NCBI GenBank assembly: GCA_003008705.1
Contig: PDUO01000002.1
Coordinates: 1,072,898-1,136,897 of the forward strand
Direction of reading: 5' to 3'
DNA length: 64,000 nt
DNA from: Pezicula radicicola
Lineage: Eukaryota > Ascomycota > Leotiomycetes > Helotiales > Dermateaceae
In this document: piece after piece, positions 34,463 through 46,784 of the stretch
Layout: the number at the start of each line of letters is the position of its first letter
How positions within the stretch are numbered: the first letter of the stretch is position 1
Program-made: the position numbers and the translations under genes
The notes under the pieces: model-generated
Databases searched by the model: none
Seen by the model: only the letters and a program-made list of their open reading frames with translations
What the model was told of the DNA's origin: nothing

Positions 34463-37400
34463 TTACCAATCGAAGTCGTCGAAGCCATAGCCCCCATTGG
34501 AAGCATCATCTTCGTCCCACTCCTCCCACTCCTCCCACTTGATAGTGGACTGATAAGTTCCTGGTGCTTGCTGCTGAGCGTTCATTTGCTGAGCTGGTGC
34601 GGCTTGAGGAGGTGCTTGAGGAGCAGCTTGCATCTGGTTTGGAGCAGAGCTTGGGACTGGTGGTGGTGCATAAGAGTTCATTTGCGGAGCAGCAGGAGCG
34701 TAACTAGAAGTAGAACCTTGAGCTGGAGCTTGACCTTGGGCTTCAGTTTGAGTTTGAGCAGGAGTCTTTCTTGACGAAGTAGAAGCTTGCTGAGTACGGG
34801 CTGGACCTTGAGTACTAGTAGCACCAAGTGGATTGCTTGCATTCTCGCGCTCCTCAAACTGGAAGTGTTGTCGACCTGCACGTCCCCAGTAAAGCTTACA
34901 AGCGTTTGCTGTGCGGTGTGTTATTCCATACTTTCTGAGTTCAGCTGCAGCTCCCTCGTAGAGCTTCATGTCTTTGAGCTTTGGGAGGTGTGGGTTTTGG
35001 GCTTCAAGAGCGCGGCGGTCTTGGATATAACGGTTTAGGATGTTAGCTTCTTGTGAGTCGTTGTCCCAGGCTCGGTTCTTGGTTTGGCCTGTGTTGCCAT
35101 GGGGTTTGGCCTTGGTGTTGGCACTGGCACTGGCTTTAGACTTCTTGTTGCTGCTGCCCTTTTGGTTGGTGCTGGTGCTGGCTGAACGAGAAGGTGGCAA
35201 GACAGTGCGTATGTTGTTGGGGTTGCGTTCTGGTGCTCTGCTTACAGGCTCATGAGTTGATGGGGGCATGAATGCATCGTCATCGTCAGAATCGTCATCA
35301 TCCTCGAAATCTGAGTGGCTGTTGTCATCATCCGAGACCGAGTCCTTACATCTGCGGTTGCGAGCCGCGTTGGCCTTTGGAGAATGAGAGGCAGCTGATG
35401 AAGAAGCACGAGAGTTGGTTGATCCGTATGGTTCCTTGAGAGGAGTCTTACCAGTGTATGTCTTGCGTGGTGTCTTGCCAGCTGGTGAACGAGTGTTGGC
35501 TGAAGCAAGAGGCGCCTTGCGTGGAGTTTTGCCAGAAAATCTACCTGTGTAGGTCTTTCCGCCAGTGTATGTCTTCTGACCTGTAGCTCTGGAGAAATCA
35601 TCGTCATCATCTGAACCTGAGTCTGAGTCTGAGTCTGACGGGCCAACATCGCTGTTGCCATCTTCTTTCTCGCTGTCATTATCATCGAACTCTGACTGAC
35701 TGTCATTGCTGGAGTCGTCTTCTTCATCATCTGATGAAAGAAGGAGAATTGTCTTGCCACCAGTTGTGTTGCGAGCAACAGGTTTTCGAGGTTTCCTAGG
35801 TGGACTCGGCCAAGATTTCTTCGCAAAAGCTTCAAATACTGAACGTTGTGGACCTGGGCCTATAAATTGCTAAGTTAGCTCCAGTAACTGAAAAACCAAT
35901 ATCGATGAAAACTTACCATCAACTCTTGGAAGCATTCTCACGAGATCTGCCTTCATTCCAGCATCATAGTTGTCAAAATCCTGCTGGGTTATTCCCATGT
36001 CACCGACGTCGAAGAACTGGGGAGCGGCGCCACGTCTGGAGCGGTACTCGATGATATTTCCGTTGTTGGCAGGAGGTTCAGGAGTAGGTTGTGGCTCAAA
36101 GAATGATCCTCTTGTCTTTTGCTTCTTGACAACGGGCTTGATGGACATATCATCCTCGTCATCATCCTCGCGAGATCTCTTAATAACTCCTCGGTGAGAA
36201 CCGAATTCTTTCTGGAGATCTTCCAACTCACGTTTTCCAGGCTTGTTAGCAGCTGCCAACTCAGCAAGCATTCTGTTACCCTTCTTCTTTGTCTGATTCT
36301 TCGTTGCCTTTGTGTCAGACTTGGTAGTCTTCTTGGATGCAACATTTCTGGACTCATTGCCGCGGACATTGGTAGTTTTGCGAGACTTTTGTTGTTTGCG
36401 TGGGCGAGGAGTTGCATCGTAATCAGAATCCCAATCGCTGTCATGTTCAGGAGTTGACTGTTTACCAGGTCGAGGTGTAGCATCGTAGTCAGAGTCGAAA
36501 TCACTACCACGTTCGCGAGTTGGTTGTGCGTGAGAAGGAGATTTTGCATCGTACTCAGAATACTGCTCATTAACCACTGCTTCATTTTGTACATTCTTTG
36601 TGGGACTCGTGGGGGGTGGAGAAGGTGGGTTATGGAAAGACTCTGATTTATCAAGATCGTAAGAATAGCGAGCCTGCTTTGTAGGGCGAGAAGATGATTT
36701 AAGGAAGTCGTAAGTGGGATCATCAAGGCCAAAAGCAGCTCGTGCCCGCTTTCCAGGTCGGTGACTGTTGTCATATGAAGATTCGGATTGACCAAAGTTG
36801 GACTGTAGATGAGCTTGCTTTGTTGGACGAGAAGATGATTTAAGGAAGTCGTAAATGGGATCATCAAGACCAAAAGCAGCTCGTGCCTGCTTTGCAGATT
36901 GGTCGTCGTCGTCGTATGAAGACTCAGATTGACCAAAGTTGTACTGTTGATGAGCATACTCTGTGAGATGAGATGATGATGCATCGTAGTGAGGAGCGGA
37001 ATAGTCAAAGTCAGCAGTTCCAGCCTGCTTTCCGGATTGAGGATAGTAGTTGTGAAGCTTAGGAGCATGATGTTGGTGAATGTATGCTGTTTCAGCAAGT
37101 CTCTGTTCTTCGAGTCCTTGTTCTCGTTCTGCAGCCTCACGTTGAGCACTCTCTTGCTGAATAGTGTAATACCGCTCCGTACCCGGCTCAGCACCCCAAG
37201 GTGAAGCAGACCAAGCTGCCCAAATAAGAGTATTTTGTTGTTGTAGTGTCTTGTGAGGGTACCAGCGATCCAAGACATTCTGCAAACCTTTACGGAAAAG
37301 TACACCTTGAGGGTCCTTTTGGCGTATCTCAACATCATTCTGTCCCTCATGCCAAAGACCCCAAACCCTCAAGTAGCCACGACGTTGCATCCGCAAATGT

Positions 37401-37776
37401 CGGTGATTTGGGTCCTGAAAATCATACTCAGAGTCAACTGGGTAATAGTAAACTTTTGACTCGGGACGCATCTCTCGGAAACATGGGTCTTGTTGGTAGT
37501 AATTCTCAGAGGAAAATGCTGGGTTGGGATCAGCGAAGTTGTCAGGCATGGTAGCCAAGTAACGATCGACCAACTAAATAGAGGTTAATATTTGAAATCT
37601 TCAAACAAGAACAAAGAGAGAGAGGAAATACATACCTGCGACTTAGTCATATTGGGATTTTCCTTCCTCAAGTCATCCATGGCACTTTCCATGTGTTTAG
37701 TCGCCTCCACCGGATTCTCTTTCAAAGAGCCAAGCCAGGCGTCAAACTGTCCGAAGGAGTGAGCTAAGTCAACCAT
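34463..37776 (-). CDS. Large nuclear protein with C-terminal SANT/Myb-like domain
   Basis: Three exons on the minus strand, 37636-37776, 35917-37573 and 34463-35859 (introns 62 and 57 nt); 1064 aa. The N-terminal 170 residues are conserved-looking but unrecognised (MVDLAHSFGQFDAWL, YLRVWGLWHEGQNDVE, LQQQNTLIWAAWSASPWG). The middle is polar and repetitive: AAFGLDDP.YDFLKSSSRPTKQA occurs twice, SDYDATPRPGKQ-like units twice, and KTYTG/KTPRK units several times. Lys-rich and Asp/Glu-rich blocks alternate. At about 855-940 a Myb/SANT-like DNA-binding fold is suggested by RAWD...EANILNRYI, LRKYGITHRTANACKLYWGRAGR and a following FQFEER, the pattern of fungal trihelix-type domains. A Gln/Pro/Ala-rich tail ends in acidic EEWEEWDEDD. 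A chromatin or transcription role is inferred; no orthologue is named. Confidence 0.85.
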
Positions 37777-38488
37777 GGTAACAACTTGTTGTTCCGGTTT
37801 CAGAGGTAGGATTGGTAGAATTAAAAGTATGAGTGTCAGTGTGCTTTGAAATAAGTGATCAAATTTAACGTAAATAGTCTGCGAAGACAGTAAGTCAAAT
37901 TTGAGAAAAAGTGTTTCGTCGAAGAAGAAAGCAGGAAGCAGATCAGAACTCTCATGAAGCAGCAAGAAAAGCCAGAAACGAAAACAATGGATATTTTGGA
38001 CAATAGGAGATACTTCATTTTAACCGGGTGTATTGTGCTTCTATTGAGAGCCATTGTGTTGTAGCGAGTTATGGTCAATGCACTTGCATTGTTCTCAAAG
38101 GGGGTTGCTGAATAGAAACTCGGCTATTGACGACCAAGAACAATAGGACCTGAATAGCGGAATAACAATTTTGGCCTTGCGTAGGCGGCGAGCTCGCCAT
38201 GAACGTCCTCCAACCCAAAAATCATGGAAATTAAACAATAAGCTTAGTAGAGTCCTTTATTGGACTTTGACAACTGCTTCGAGGGAATAAAAATAATGAA
38301 TAACACTCTCGTGGAGTGTGAACGAAGGTAGGTAGGGAGGTTAGCAGAAAGTACCCACGTGATATATGAATACACTTATCCTTTTACAGCCTGGACGGAC
38401 GCCGCTTTGGCATTGGACCTCTCAGCTTCCAATCGCAACCGAAAATCTTTGGTTGGACATGTTGCCAACATCAACGATAGAAGCAACA
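37777..38488. other. Divergent promoter region
   Basis: About 700 bp between the SANT-like gene (-) and ureidoglycolate lyase (+). A CACGTG lies near 38356. A start further upstream for the lyase (38366) would use part of this stretch. Confidence 0.5.
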
Positions 38489-39244
38489 ATGCCTGTCAAA
38501 ATAGAAGCACCCCAGGAGCGCCTCATTCTTAACACGAACCCGCTCTCCCAAGATGCATTTTCGTCATTTGGTACGGTGATCGAGAATCCAAACCCAACAC
38601 TCGTGCCCTCGCCTCACCTCCAGAAGCTACCTCCAAATGCTGTGCAGGCGAACCAAGGAAGCGCCCTGAAATATCTCGATGTTACCAACATGCTAGATCT
38701 GTATGGATCTGCTCCAAGTAAAGTGGCGAGCAAGGCGGTCATGAATATGTTTGTCTGCGCACCGCGATCCCTTCATCCCACTCATGAGAACGATGTCGAG
38801 GGCTATTTTCCGGTTCAGATATTAGAGCGTCATCCGTATACCACACAGACTTTCATTCCGCTTGGTATTTCGCCGTCTGAGAAAAATGAGCTTTGTTATC
38901 TTGTCATTGTAGCTCCAAGTCTGTCATCCTCATCTGCTGATGAGGAACTTCCGGTTCCAACTTCTACGAAGAATAGTGGTGATTTGCCCGGGAGAGGACT
39001 TCCCGATTTGAGTCGGATACAGGCTTTCATGGCTAGTGGTTCGCAGGCGGTTACTTATGGAGCTGGAACTTGGCATGCTCCAATGGTGGCGATTGGCAAG
39101 AAGCCTATCGATTTCGTTGTCGTTCAGTTTGCGAATGGTGTGGCCATTGAAGACTGTCAGGAGGCTGAATGGAGGGCACAGGAAGGATCTGGAATTATGG
39201 TTGCAATACCGAGGCTGACAGCGACTCATGGCTCAAAGCTTTGA
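38489..39244 (+). CDS. Ureidoglycolate lyase
   Basis: 251 aa from the ATG at 38489 (MPVKIEAPQERL). The same frame is open from an ATG at 38366, but the extra 41 residues have no family look and include Trp-rich text unlike a targeting signal. Family signatures: LSQDAFSSFGTVIENP near the start, LKYLDVTNMLDLYGSAPS, MNMFVCAPR, ILERHPYTTQTFIPLG, YLVIVAPS and YGAGTWHAPMVAIG, ending WRAQEGSGIMVAIPRL. The enzyme (Dal3 in yeast, EC 4.3.2.3) splits ureidoglycolate into glyoxylate and urea, the last step of allantoin use as nitrogen source. No other allantoin-pathway gene lies in the window. It is expected to respond to nitrogen catabolite control, but I see no decisive promoter element. Confidence 0.92.
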   Translation: MPVKIEAPQERLILNTNPLSQDAFSSFGTVIENPNPTLVPSPHLQKLPPNAVQANQGSALKYLDVTNMLDLYGSAPSKVASKAVMNMFVCAPRSLHPTHENDVEGYFPVQILERHPYTTQTFIPLGISPSEKNELCYLVIVAPSLSSSSADEELPVPTSTKNSGDLPGRGLPDLSRIQAFMASGSQAVTYGAGTWHAPMVAIGKKPIDFVVVQFANGVAIEDCQEAEWRAQEGSGIMVAIPRLTATHGSKL

Positions 39245-40039
39245 GTAGATTCTTGGAACTTTTGGAAAGATCGATGTTGATGGGGGACGTTTGAGGAGCG
39301 GTGCGGAACAGTGAAGAGATGTCCACTGGACAGGGCTGAGGTATTGCCTTCTAGAATTAGAGATGGAAATACCATCCTAACGGGCTTCTAGTCGGTCATG
39401 GATGAAGACAGTAGTCTCTGAATCAAATGAATTACCCAAATCAAGTGAGTTACTCAAATTATCTAAAGGTGCTAAGACAAGCGAATTTATAGTTAAGTGA
39501 GTTGCCCAAGTTAAGTCGCTTACTCAAGATCAGCTACCAAAATCGATTAGTAGAATAGGAAGTGTTACAATAGCGACAGCAGCACAGTCACTTATCCCTT
39601 ATGATAGTACAGTTACTAAAACCATCAGTCTAGTTTGAACTTCAATCTCAACTCAAAATAGGAAACCTACACAGGAAGAGAAATAATGCTCGTTCGGAAT
39701 AGCCCATCGACTACAAATCAGCTCACTCATGCCTTCTGCGTCCCACTTCCCCGCATTTCGCGATTTTCAATTGTACTGTGGAAATCTCGATGAACTGTTT
39801 GCAACTCAGGATGCACCCTTGTGGCCTCATGGAGAGTTCATGAAATTATACAGAGTTGCAATAAAGTGTCGGCAAATCTGGATGTCGGCTTCATTATCCC
39901 GATACTTTAGCGACTGTTCAACCATACACTTGCTTAGAGAGCCCCGACATAAAAGACCTTCAGAAAGGTCATGTAGGCGAGTGGGTCTTGCCATTAATAC
40001 TCATCTGTATCACCATATTTGAGGTTCATCAAGCACGTG
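39245..40039. other. Intergenic, about 800 bp
   Basis: Contains an 18-bp family tract (39420-39530) and the promoter of the dioxygenase gene. A 97-codon frame at 39729-40022 has no motif and is taken as chance. Confidence 0.5.
39420..39530 (-). repeat. 18-bp minisatellite family, locus g
   Basis: Consecutive units in reverse orientation: AATCAAATGAATTACCCA, AATCAAGTGAGTTACTCA, and after a 40-bp gap AGTTAAGTGAGTTGCCCA and AGTTAAGTCGCTTACTCA. It lies 176 bp after the stop codon at 39244. Confidence 0.85.
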
Positions 40040-42015
40040 ATGGCACACATATTCTCCCTCGCTCAAGAAGTAGCGCCAGCTTATGTAGAAGGACACAAAA
40101 CAAGCTCCCAAGTAAAGTTTCCCGAAACTGGATTCTTCCAAGGCTTTAACAAACCCTCCCGTTTCGAAGGTGACATATTCGAACTCGAAGTCACCGGCAA
40201 GATCCCCTCAGACATCAATGGAACCTTCTATCGAATTCAACCCGATCATCGCTTCCCACCCCTTTTCGAAGAAGACAGTAAGCAATATGTTCTTTGTTCT
40301 GATGTCATTGGAGTACTATCTCATAACTCTTACTCGTGGTCTTTTAAATGAACGTACTAATTTGTTCAAGTCCATTTCAATGGCGACGGAGTCGTGTCAG
40401 CTTTTCATTTTGAAAATGGACATGTGGATTTCCGGCAGCGGTATGTGAGGACTGATCGATTTGAGCACGAGACGAATGCGCGGAGGGCTCTTTTCGGACG
40501 GTATAGGAATCCGTATACTGATAATGAGATGGTGAAGGGAGTTATAAGGACGGCAGCTAATACTAATATTGTGTTCTGGAGAGGTGTGCTTCTGGCTACC
40601 AAAGAAGATGGCCCACCTTTTGCTATGGATCCTGTGACGCTGGAGACGATTGGACGCTATGATTTTGATGGACAAGTCAAGTCACCTACCTTTACCGCTC
40701 ATCCTAAATTCGATCCTGTGACGGGTGAGATGGTATGTTTCGGGTATCAGGCAGGTGGTGATGGAAATGATGCATCTTGCGATATTGTGGTATATACTAT
40801 CGATCGTGATGGTAAGAAGACTGAAGAAACTTGGTATAAGGCACCATTTTGTGGAATGATCCATGACTGTGGTATTAGCGAGAATTACCTTGTTCTGCCT
40901 TTGACGCCGTTGAAGGCTTCGCTAGAACGGATGAAGAAAGGAGGTAATCATTTTGCTTGGGATCCCGAGGAGGATCAGCTGTATGGGATTGTTCCAAGGA
41001 GAGGTGGGAAACCTGACGATATTGTCTGGCTGAGATCAAATAATGGTGAGATCGAAGATGCCTTTCGACAGAGAGCCCTGCTAACTACGAGAAGCTTTCC
41101 ATGGTCATGTAGCCGGATGCTATGAGAACGAAGATGGCCACATCGTCTTTGACCTTACTGTGGCAACCGACAATGTCTTCTTTTGGTTTCCTCCAGATAA
41201 TGCTCCTCCCGACACTCTGCAGAAGAGAAATAAGCTCGTCTCAGATACCTATCGCTGGGTATTCGATCCCTGCTCCAAGACTGACACTCGTGTGGAGCCA
41301 GCACAAGTATATGGCATCAACGGCGAGTTCTCAAGGATTGACGACAGGCTAGTGACAAAGCCTTATAACCACTTCTGGCAAGTCCAAATCGACCCGACTA
41401 AACCCTATGACTTCCAGAAGTGTGGATCTCCTGCCGGGGGACTTTTCAATGCCATGGGACATTTCAGTTGGAATGAAAAGACAAAGGACGTCTTCTGGGC
41501 AGGTGTACGTATACGCTAGGTCGAGTTTTCTTTTTTGGGTCTCGGTTGAGTTAAAGACATGTCTTTGTTCCTAAACATCTCTCCTACACGAAGAACTCCG
41601 TGTTATTTCCATAATCCTTTACAGAAAGAGGAATACTAACTCCACAATTTACTAGCCCACGGCCACATTCCAAGAGCCAATCTTCGTACCCAAGCACGGG
41701 TCTGAGAAAGAAGGAGAGGGATATCTTATTGCGTTGTTGAATCACCTGGATGTATTGCGAAACGACATCTTGGTCTTCGATGCGCTGGAACTAGCAAAGG
41801 GGCCTTTGGCTACAATCCATCTTCCGTTCAAGTTGAAGTTAGGCTTGCATGGTAACTTTGTTGATCAGAGAGAGATCGATGAGTGGAAGGAAAGGAGGAG
41901 TGAACGGGGTGATGTAGGTCCTGTGAAGGCTGCTGCGGACCCTTTGCCGTGGCAGGTACAGCAGAGCCAGTCGAAGGGGGCGAACGGGACAAAGGTGACT
42001 AACGGGAGCAAGTAA
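40040..42015 (+). CDS. Carotenoid/stilbene cleavage dioxygenase
   Basis: Four exons, 40040-40277, 40371-41045, 41092-41504 and 41656-42015 (introns 93, 46 and 151 nt); 561 aa. The 46-nt intron ends CTAACTACGAG and is needed to join RSNN to [16 protein letters not shown]; without it a stop follows. The four iron-binding His are visible in [22 protein letters not shown] and the final GLHGNFV, with family text [22 protein letters not shown] and NAMGHFSW. These non-haem iron enzymes cut a C=C bond with O2 to give two carbonyl products. The sequence resembles the lignostilbene/resveratrol-type fungal branch (Neurospora CAO-1 group) more than torulene cleavers, judged by pattern only. There is no signal peptide. 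The C-terminus has a low-complexity [12 protein letters not shown] tail. Confidence 0.9.
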
Positions 42016-44933
42016 ACGTAGAGGACTAGTGACTGTGTCGAGGAAGGTCTTCTGTGCTTGTTGCATGTCTGTATATTTGACTTTTGCCGGGGAAGAGCCA
42101 GTTGTGTAAGTGACATGCATCTTGTTGCAGTTCGCTCTTTAGACTTCCTGGAGGGAGGAACTGAAATGTGAGAACTGAAGTCCAGTTGTTGCATACCGTC
42201 AAATTTGACTTTGACAAGGAGAGGTGGACTTCTCTAAGCAAGTGACGATAATGTTGCATTTCGTCCTTTAAACTTTCTGTAAGTAGGAATCTCTGTACGT
42301 AACATAACAAGAGTTGTAAGAGTCTGGTTCAGCTGTTGCATATCGTCAAATTGACTTTGGCAAGGAGGTAGACTTCTGCGTAAGTGACGACGATGTTGCA
42401 CTTCGTTCTTTAGACTTTCTGGAAGGAGGAAATCCCGTAGATAGAAACTTGCCTTGCGCGATAGTCTTGCTTGTTGTTGCACGTCTTCAGATTTGACTTT
42501 TCCAGAAAGGCGGAACGACGGAGACATATCGGGAAGGGTTTGAGTAAGTGTTGGATGGGGCACATTGATATTGTACGAATAAAAGGGCCGTCGACAGCCA
42601 AATCTGAGTGAGGCGTCTTCCAATTCTCCCATTGTTGCACATCTGCAATATTTGACTTTTCGCAGAGCGGGCTGATAGAGAAGATTGGGAGAAGGCCATA
42701 GGCTATGGGGTACAGGGGATTCTTCCGAGGGGGTCAAATGGCCCCTCGATTTTGCTCATTTGTCGCATGCCGCGATTTTAAACTTTCGTAATGGTTGTCT
42801 CAAATGACCAACGGGTAGACGGGCTCTGACGGGTCAGTGGTGGAGTTGTGACTATGATCGGGCTGGCCGTTTGTTCTGTTGGTAAGGTGTCGGTCAGGAA
42901 ACTTTGTTGTTGCGTGTGTCGAAGCTCAGCCGCCCCGGGTGCGACCAGTGTCTGTTCGTTTCGGAAGCCCGACTTCCAGAAATGTCACGGCGCTTACGAA
43001 AGGTTGTTAGGTTTTGGTTAAACTCAAGTGGCAGCGCGTGACACTAGCCAATTAATTGTCTTACTCGCCAGACTTACTCGTATAACATCCTGTTTCGTAA
43101 GAGACATCGTCTGCTCCGTGTGAACTCAATCCGATATAGATATAAAATAAAATAAAAATAAAAAAAAGTAGAGGAGGTAGGTATATCTGCTCTGCAAGGA
43201 CAATTCTCTTCTCTACTCTACTCGTCAAAATCTTGTCGTCGACTTGGGGGATCAAACTGCCCCTTCTGGACAATAGTAATCAGTGCCATATCTAGATCAC
43301 TCACCCACACGCCTGCAGATCTATAAAGATGAAACCTTGACGGATGGCGCCATTGCCTATCCTTTAAGGTTTGTGTGATCTGAGCACACTACCTAAGCTC
43401 CGGGTATTTCTTGCAGGAGGTCAAACGTGCGCTGGCGCCTTGACTTGTTCGTTGAGTAGGGTTCCAGAAGAAACGAGTCAGGTTCTTTCCCGTCCCTCTA
43501 TCATACAGTAGAAGGTCCACGGTACTTCCGAAGTACGGGCAGGTACGGCAGTATGCTCCCCCGATGCAAACGCATCAAAAGCTCTTGGAACCCGATCTCC
43601 TTCGTTAGGACGTAACTGCCACGAGATATTTCTGGAAAGATTGGGGAATAGAAATGTTCGTCTGGATGCTAAGTTTGGAGGATTCTTTCATGCAGAACCT
43701 TGCACGACGTAAAGTCTGAACAATGCCATTTTCTCGCAGCGTCGCAACCCAAAAGATTTGGACAACAACACACAACTGCGGGGCCGAAGTGGACGCCCCG
43801 TCCTGGATTAGCCTTCCGATATTCTATCGAGGAGCTTTCCATGCAAAAGCTTAAATAAGGCCGGTCTGAACGATGGAATCCAATAGCATGTTTTCCGACG
43901 GAGCGGATGATAATTTAAGAGATAAGTGGTTGAAGGCTGTGTTGTTTCAGCAACAACCCACTGGTCCTTAATATCTTTGATATTTGCTTTGCTGTATCAG
44001 AGTCAAGAAGAGTTTGTTCTTGGTTGGGTCTTGATTGTTCTTCGTAAAGTTTTGGGTGTTTAGGTTGATGATGAAGAAATGACGTGGGCACCAGAAGCGA
44101 ACTTAAATGAGCGAGGAGACTCAAAAGGACTAAACTTGCTTTTCGCTCAAGGTCTCCTCCAACACCCTCTCTCCATCTCTAGCAAGGTCTACAGACAGAG
44201 AAAGCTCGACAGAGCGTAGTCATACTCAACCTACTCTTTAGTCCTGTGGTTTTGTGTGGGAGTTTTCTCTTACCTCTTTCGTAAAGAAGTCTAGGTATAC
44301 CACTTTGGAGCAGTAACACCCATCGAAAGTCCCGCAGAAGCCTACCAAGGTTGAAGTATCCCCTCTGAATAATTTAGTAGCTGTACAATTGAAGCCGAAA
44401 TTATTCAGCAAGACAGAGAGCGCGTCATGGCTTGCGATTTATAATGACGGCTGGCTACCCAGACGCAGATGCTAAGTTCTGACCTGCGTCTACCTTCATG
44501 GCCCAGACCAAACAACACCACTAGAAGAACGATGCCGTGCAATCGGTGAGCTTTACATTCCAGCCGACGTAGTGCAAGGAATCTGCACCTCATACCTACC
44601 TTGTTCTATTTGCATGTGCTCACAAACCTCCTCTCTACTACAACACCAGTGCAAAGAAAGCACATCTCAAGATCCTGCTATCTTTACGATATTAACGGTA
44701 GTCATGGTACTTATCCTCTGCCTCGGCGCAAGCAAGCTTAAGCACAGATCGCGGAGAATCCCGTGCTAGTGAACCACCCCCATTCTCCAATCACTCTCTC
44801 AGATCTTCTGATAACGACATGTCTCCTGTTATTTTGGCATTTCAATCCCACAAAGAGCATCTCAATTGATATATTGGTTGGACGAGGCCATTGCCACTTC
44901 GGTAGGTACGAAGAAGCCCTAGAGACCGCCATA
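42016..44933. other. Intergenic, about 2.9 kb, with motif array
   Basis: The first 780 bp hold the nine-copy TGTTGCA array (separate entry). The rest shows short frames with no recognisable motifs; an A/T-rich run with AAAATAAAA words is at 43140-43170. The end is the promoter of the amidohydrolase gene. Confidence 0.5.
42059..42795 (+). repeat. Nine-copy TGTTGCA...TTTGACTTT motif array
   Basis: Copies begin at 42059, 42123, 42187, 42252, 42334, 42394, 42475, 42634 and 42761. One type reads TGTTGCAT..CGTCAAATTTGACTTT (GTCAAATTTGAC at 42198-42209 is a perfect palindrome). The other reads TGTTGCA.TTCGTCCTTTAGACTTTCTGGAAG and is preceded by AAGTGACGA. The two types alternate, so the larger unit is 127-159 bp. 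It begins directly after the dioxygenase stop codon. Confidence 0.85.
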
Positions 44934-46784
44934 ATGAAGACCGTATCAATGGCCGAGGTGGACGATGAATTCGTCTACATATCTGAGGTTGATGTAAAGA
45001 AGAGCTCACATCAAAAATCATCCTCAAGCCCAAGCTACCTCAATTGTATGTGAGCCGACCATTTACGTGAATTCAAACTAACAATATTTAAAGGTACTCC
45101 TCGGGCGCCTAGAGGGAAGTACACTGATTTCCACCATTCGGCTGTTGGCATTGCGTATGTACTGCATACCTCCAACCATTCACAAAAGCTTCTAACTAAC
45201 ATGTCACAGTATCAGAGAGAGACGGGATGCCGAGGCTTCAGCTCTTTCGCGACGCTTGCTTATTGAGAATGGCGGTTTCGTTGACTTCGTTTCCAAGTAC
45301 ATCGACTCCATTAGCGACACCTTGAGACCTGTCTCTCTAAAAATCCACGACAATCCAGAACTTAACTATGAGGAAGTCATTGCCCATAAGACCCTAGTTG
45401 TAAGTACTTTGAGAAGTAATTACCATTCAACCAAAGACTGTGTTTATTTTCAATTCCCTTTGTTTCTACCCAGAGAACGCTGAGCTTGATCTCGCAATCG
45501 CTGACTACCAAATTTGAGTAGGACTTTATGAATAAGCAACAAGGATGGAAAGTTACTCCTTCGGTATATGGAATTGTAAGTATACCACATAAACATTCTT
45601 TCATTCATCTCCATCTTGGACATAAGAGAATAGTACTAACGACATGATGTCTTATATTCATCTCTTCAATTCCTCGTAAGGCAATTACTAACTGTTCCAT
45701 TTACTCAGGCAACTGCTTTCATTGCAGAGTTTGGTAGTGGCAAGGAAGGTCCCGTCATAAGCTACAATGCCGAATATGGTAATTCAAACTCACCTACTCC
45801 ATCCCAACAATCCTACTAATAGAACTAGATGCACTACGGGGAATCGGTCATTCCTGTGGTCACAACCTAATAGCCATCTGCTCAGTCGGAGCAGCCCTCG
45901 CAGCCTCAGCAGCAATAACCAAATTCAACCTCCCAGGAAAAGTGATTCTCTTCGGCACACCAGCAGAAGAAGGCGGCGGCGGCAAGATCAAACTCCTCGA
46001 AGCAGGAGCCTATTCAGACCACAAAGTCGACATCAATCTCATCTCTCATCCAGGAACCGTACCGGATTCAGTGCTAGTACGGACAACAGCATATATGAAT
46101 TTCAAAGTTGAGTATTTCGGTAAAGAAGCCCACGCCGCTGCTTCACCATGGGAAGGAATTAACGCACTCGATGCATTGATCACAGCATACAATGCATTAT
46201 CTGTATTAAGACAGCAAACAATGCCAGGAGATATAATTCAAGGCCATATTACAGACGGCGGTTCAGCACCTAACATAATCCACGCCTACGCCGCTGGAAT
46301 CTTCGTCGTACGCGCCCTCTCCAAAGCACGACTATCAGTGCTCAAGAGAAAAGTAGACGCCTGCTTTTTAGCTGGCGCTTCCGCAACAGGCGCAACATTA
46401 AAGCTGACACCTATAATGAGCTACGACGATCACGTCCCCAACAAAGCTCTCGGCGCCGTCTGCCGAAAAGCTTGCAACTCAGCAGAACTAGGAGGTTCAA
46501 TCTTAGAGCCGGAATTAGATTTCATCTATGGTCAGTCCGGGGCTTCTACAGACCAGGGAAATATCAGTTATGCCATGCCGTCATTGACTTTAGGGTTTGA
46601 GATAAAGAGTAAGGAGGGCCCGCATAATCCGGGATTTGCAGAGGCGGCGAGGACTTGGCCGGCTCATGTTGCGGCTTTGAAGGCGGGTAAGGCGTTAGCT
46701 GTTACTGGGTTAGAGGTTTTGAGTGATGAGGGACTGTTGAGGGATGCGAAGAAGGAGTTTGAGGATATGTTGAAGAGTCAGTAG
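44934..46784 (+). CDS. M20-family amidohydrolase/peptidase
   Basis: Six exons: 44934-45045, 45094-45154, 45210-45399, 45522-45575, 45709-45778 and 45829-46784; 480 aa. The second Met (44949, MAEVDDEF) is an equally good start. After a polar head of about 60 residues the catalytic domain begins (VSLKIHDNPELNYEEVIAHKTL). Metal-binding signatures are ALRGIGHSCGHN and GTPAEEGGGGK; ISHPGTVPDS and the dimerisation part (VEYFGKEAHAAASPWEGINALDALITAYNAL) follow, then DQGNISYAMPSLTLGF with a metal-binding pattern near the end. This is the ACY1L2/PM20D2-like branch of zinc aminoacylases and dipeptidases that hydrolyse amide bonds; the substrate is unknown. No signal peptide, so probably cytosolic. Confidence 0.9.

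Noticed and set aside
35989..37350. 453-codon open frame on the minus strand overlapping the SANT-like gene
   Set aside because: It overlaps the well-supported exon 2 in another frame; its Leu/Thr/His-rich text reflects the repetitive coding sequence of the real frame, and no domain is visible.
40019..40039. Earlier start for the dioxygenase (TTG at 40019)
   Set aside because: Not an ATG; the in-frame ATG at 40040 gives the expected N-terminus.
41865..42737. Minus-strand frames with recurring SLK.E.Q-like text through the motif array
   Set aside because: The similarity arises from translating the DNA repeat; the copies fall in different frames and are interrupted by stops.
42059..42795. CRISPR array
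   Set aside because: Repeats are degenerate, of two alternating types, with unequal spacing and conserved text between them; the host is a eukaryote and there is no cas gene.
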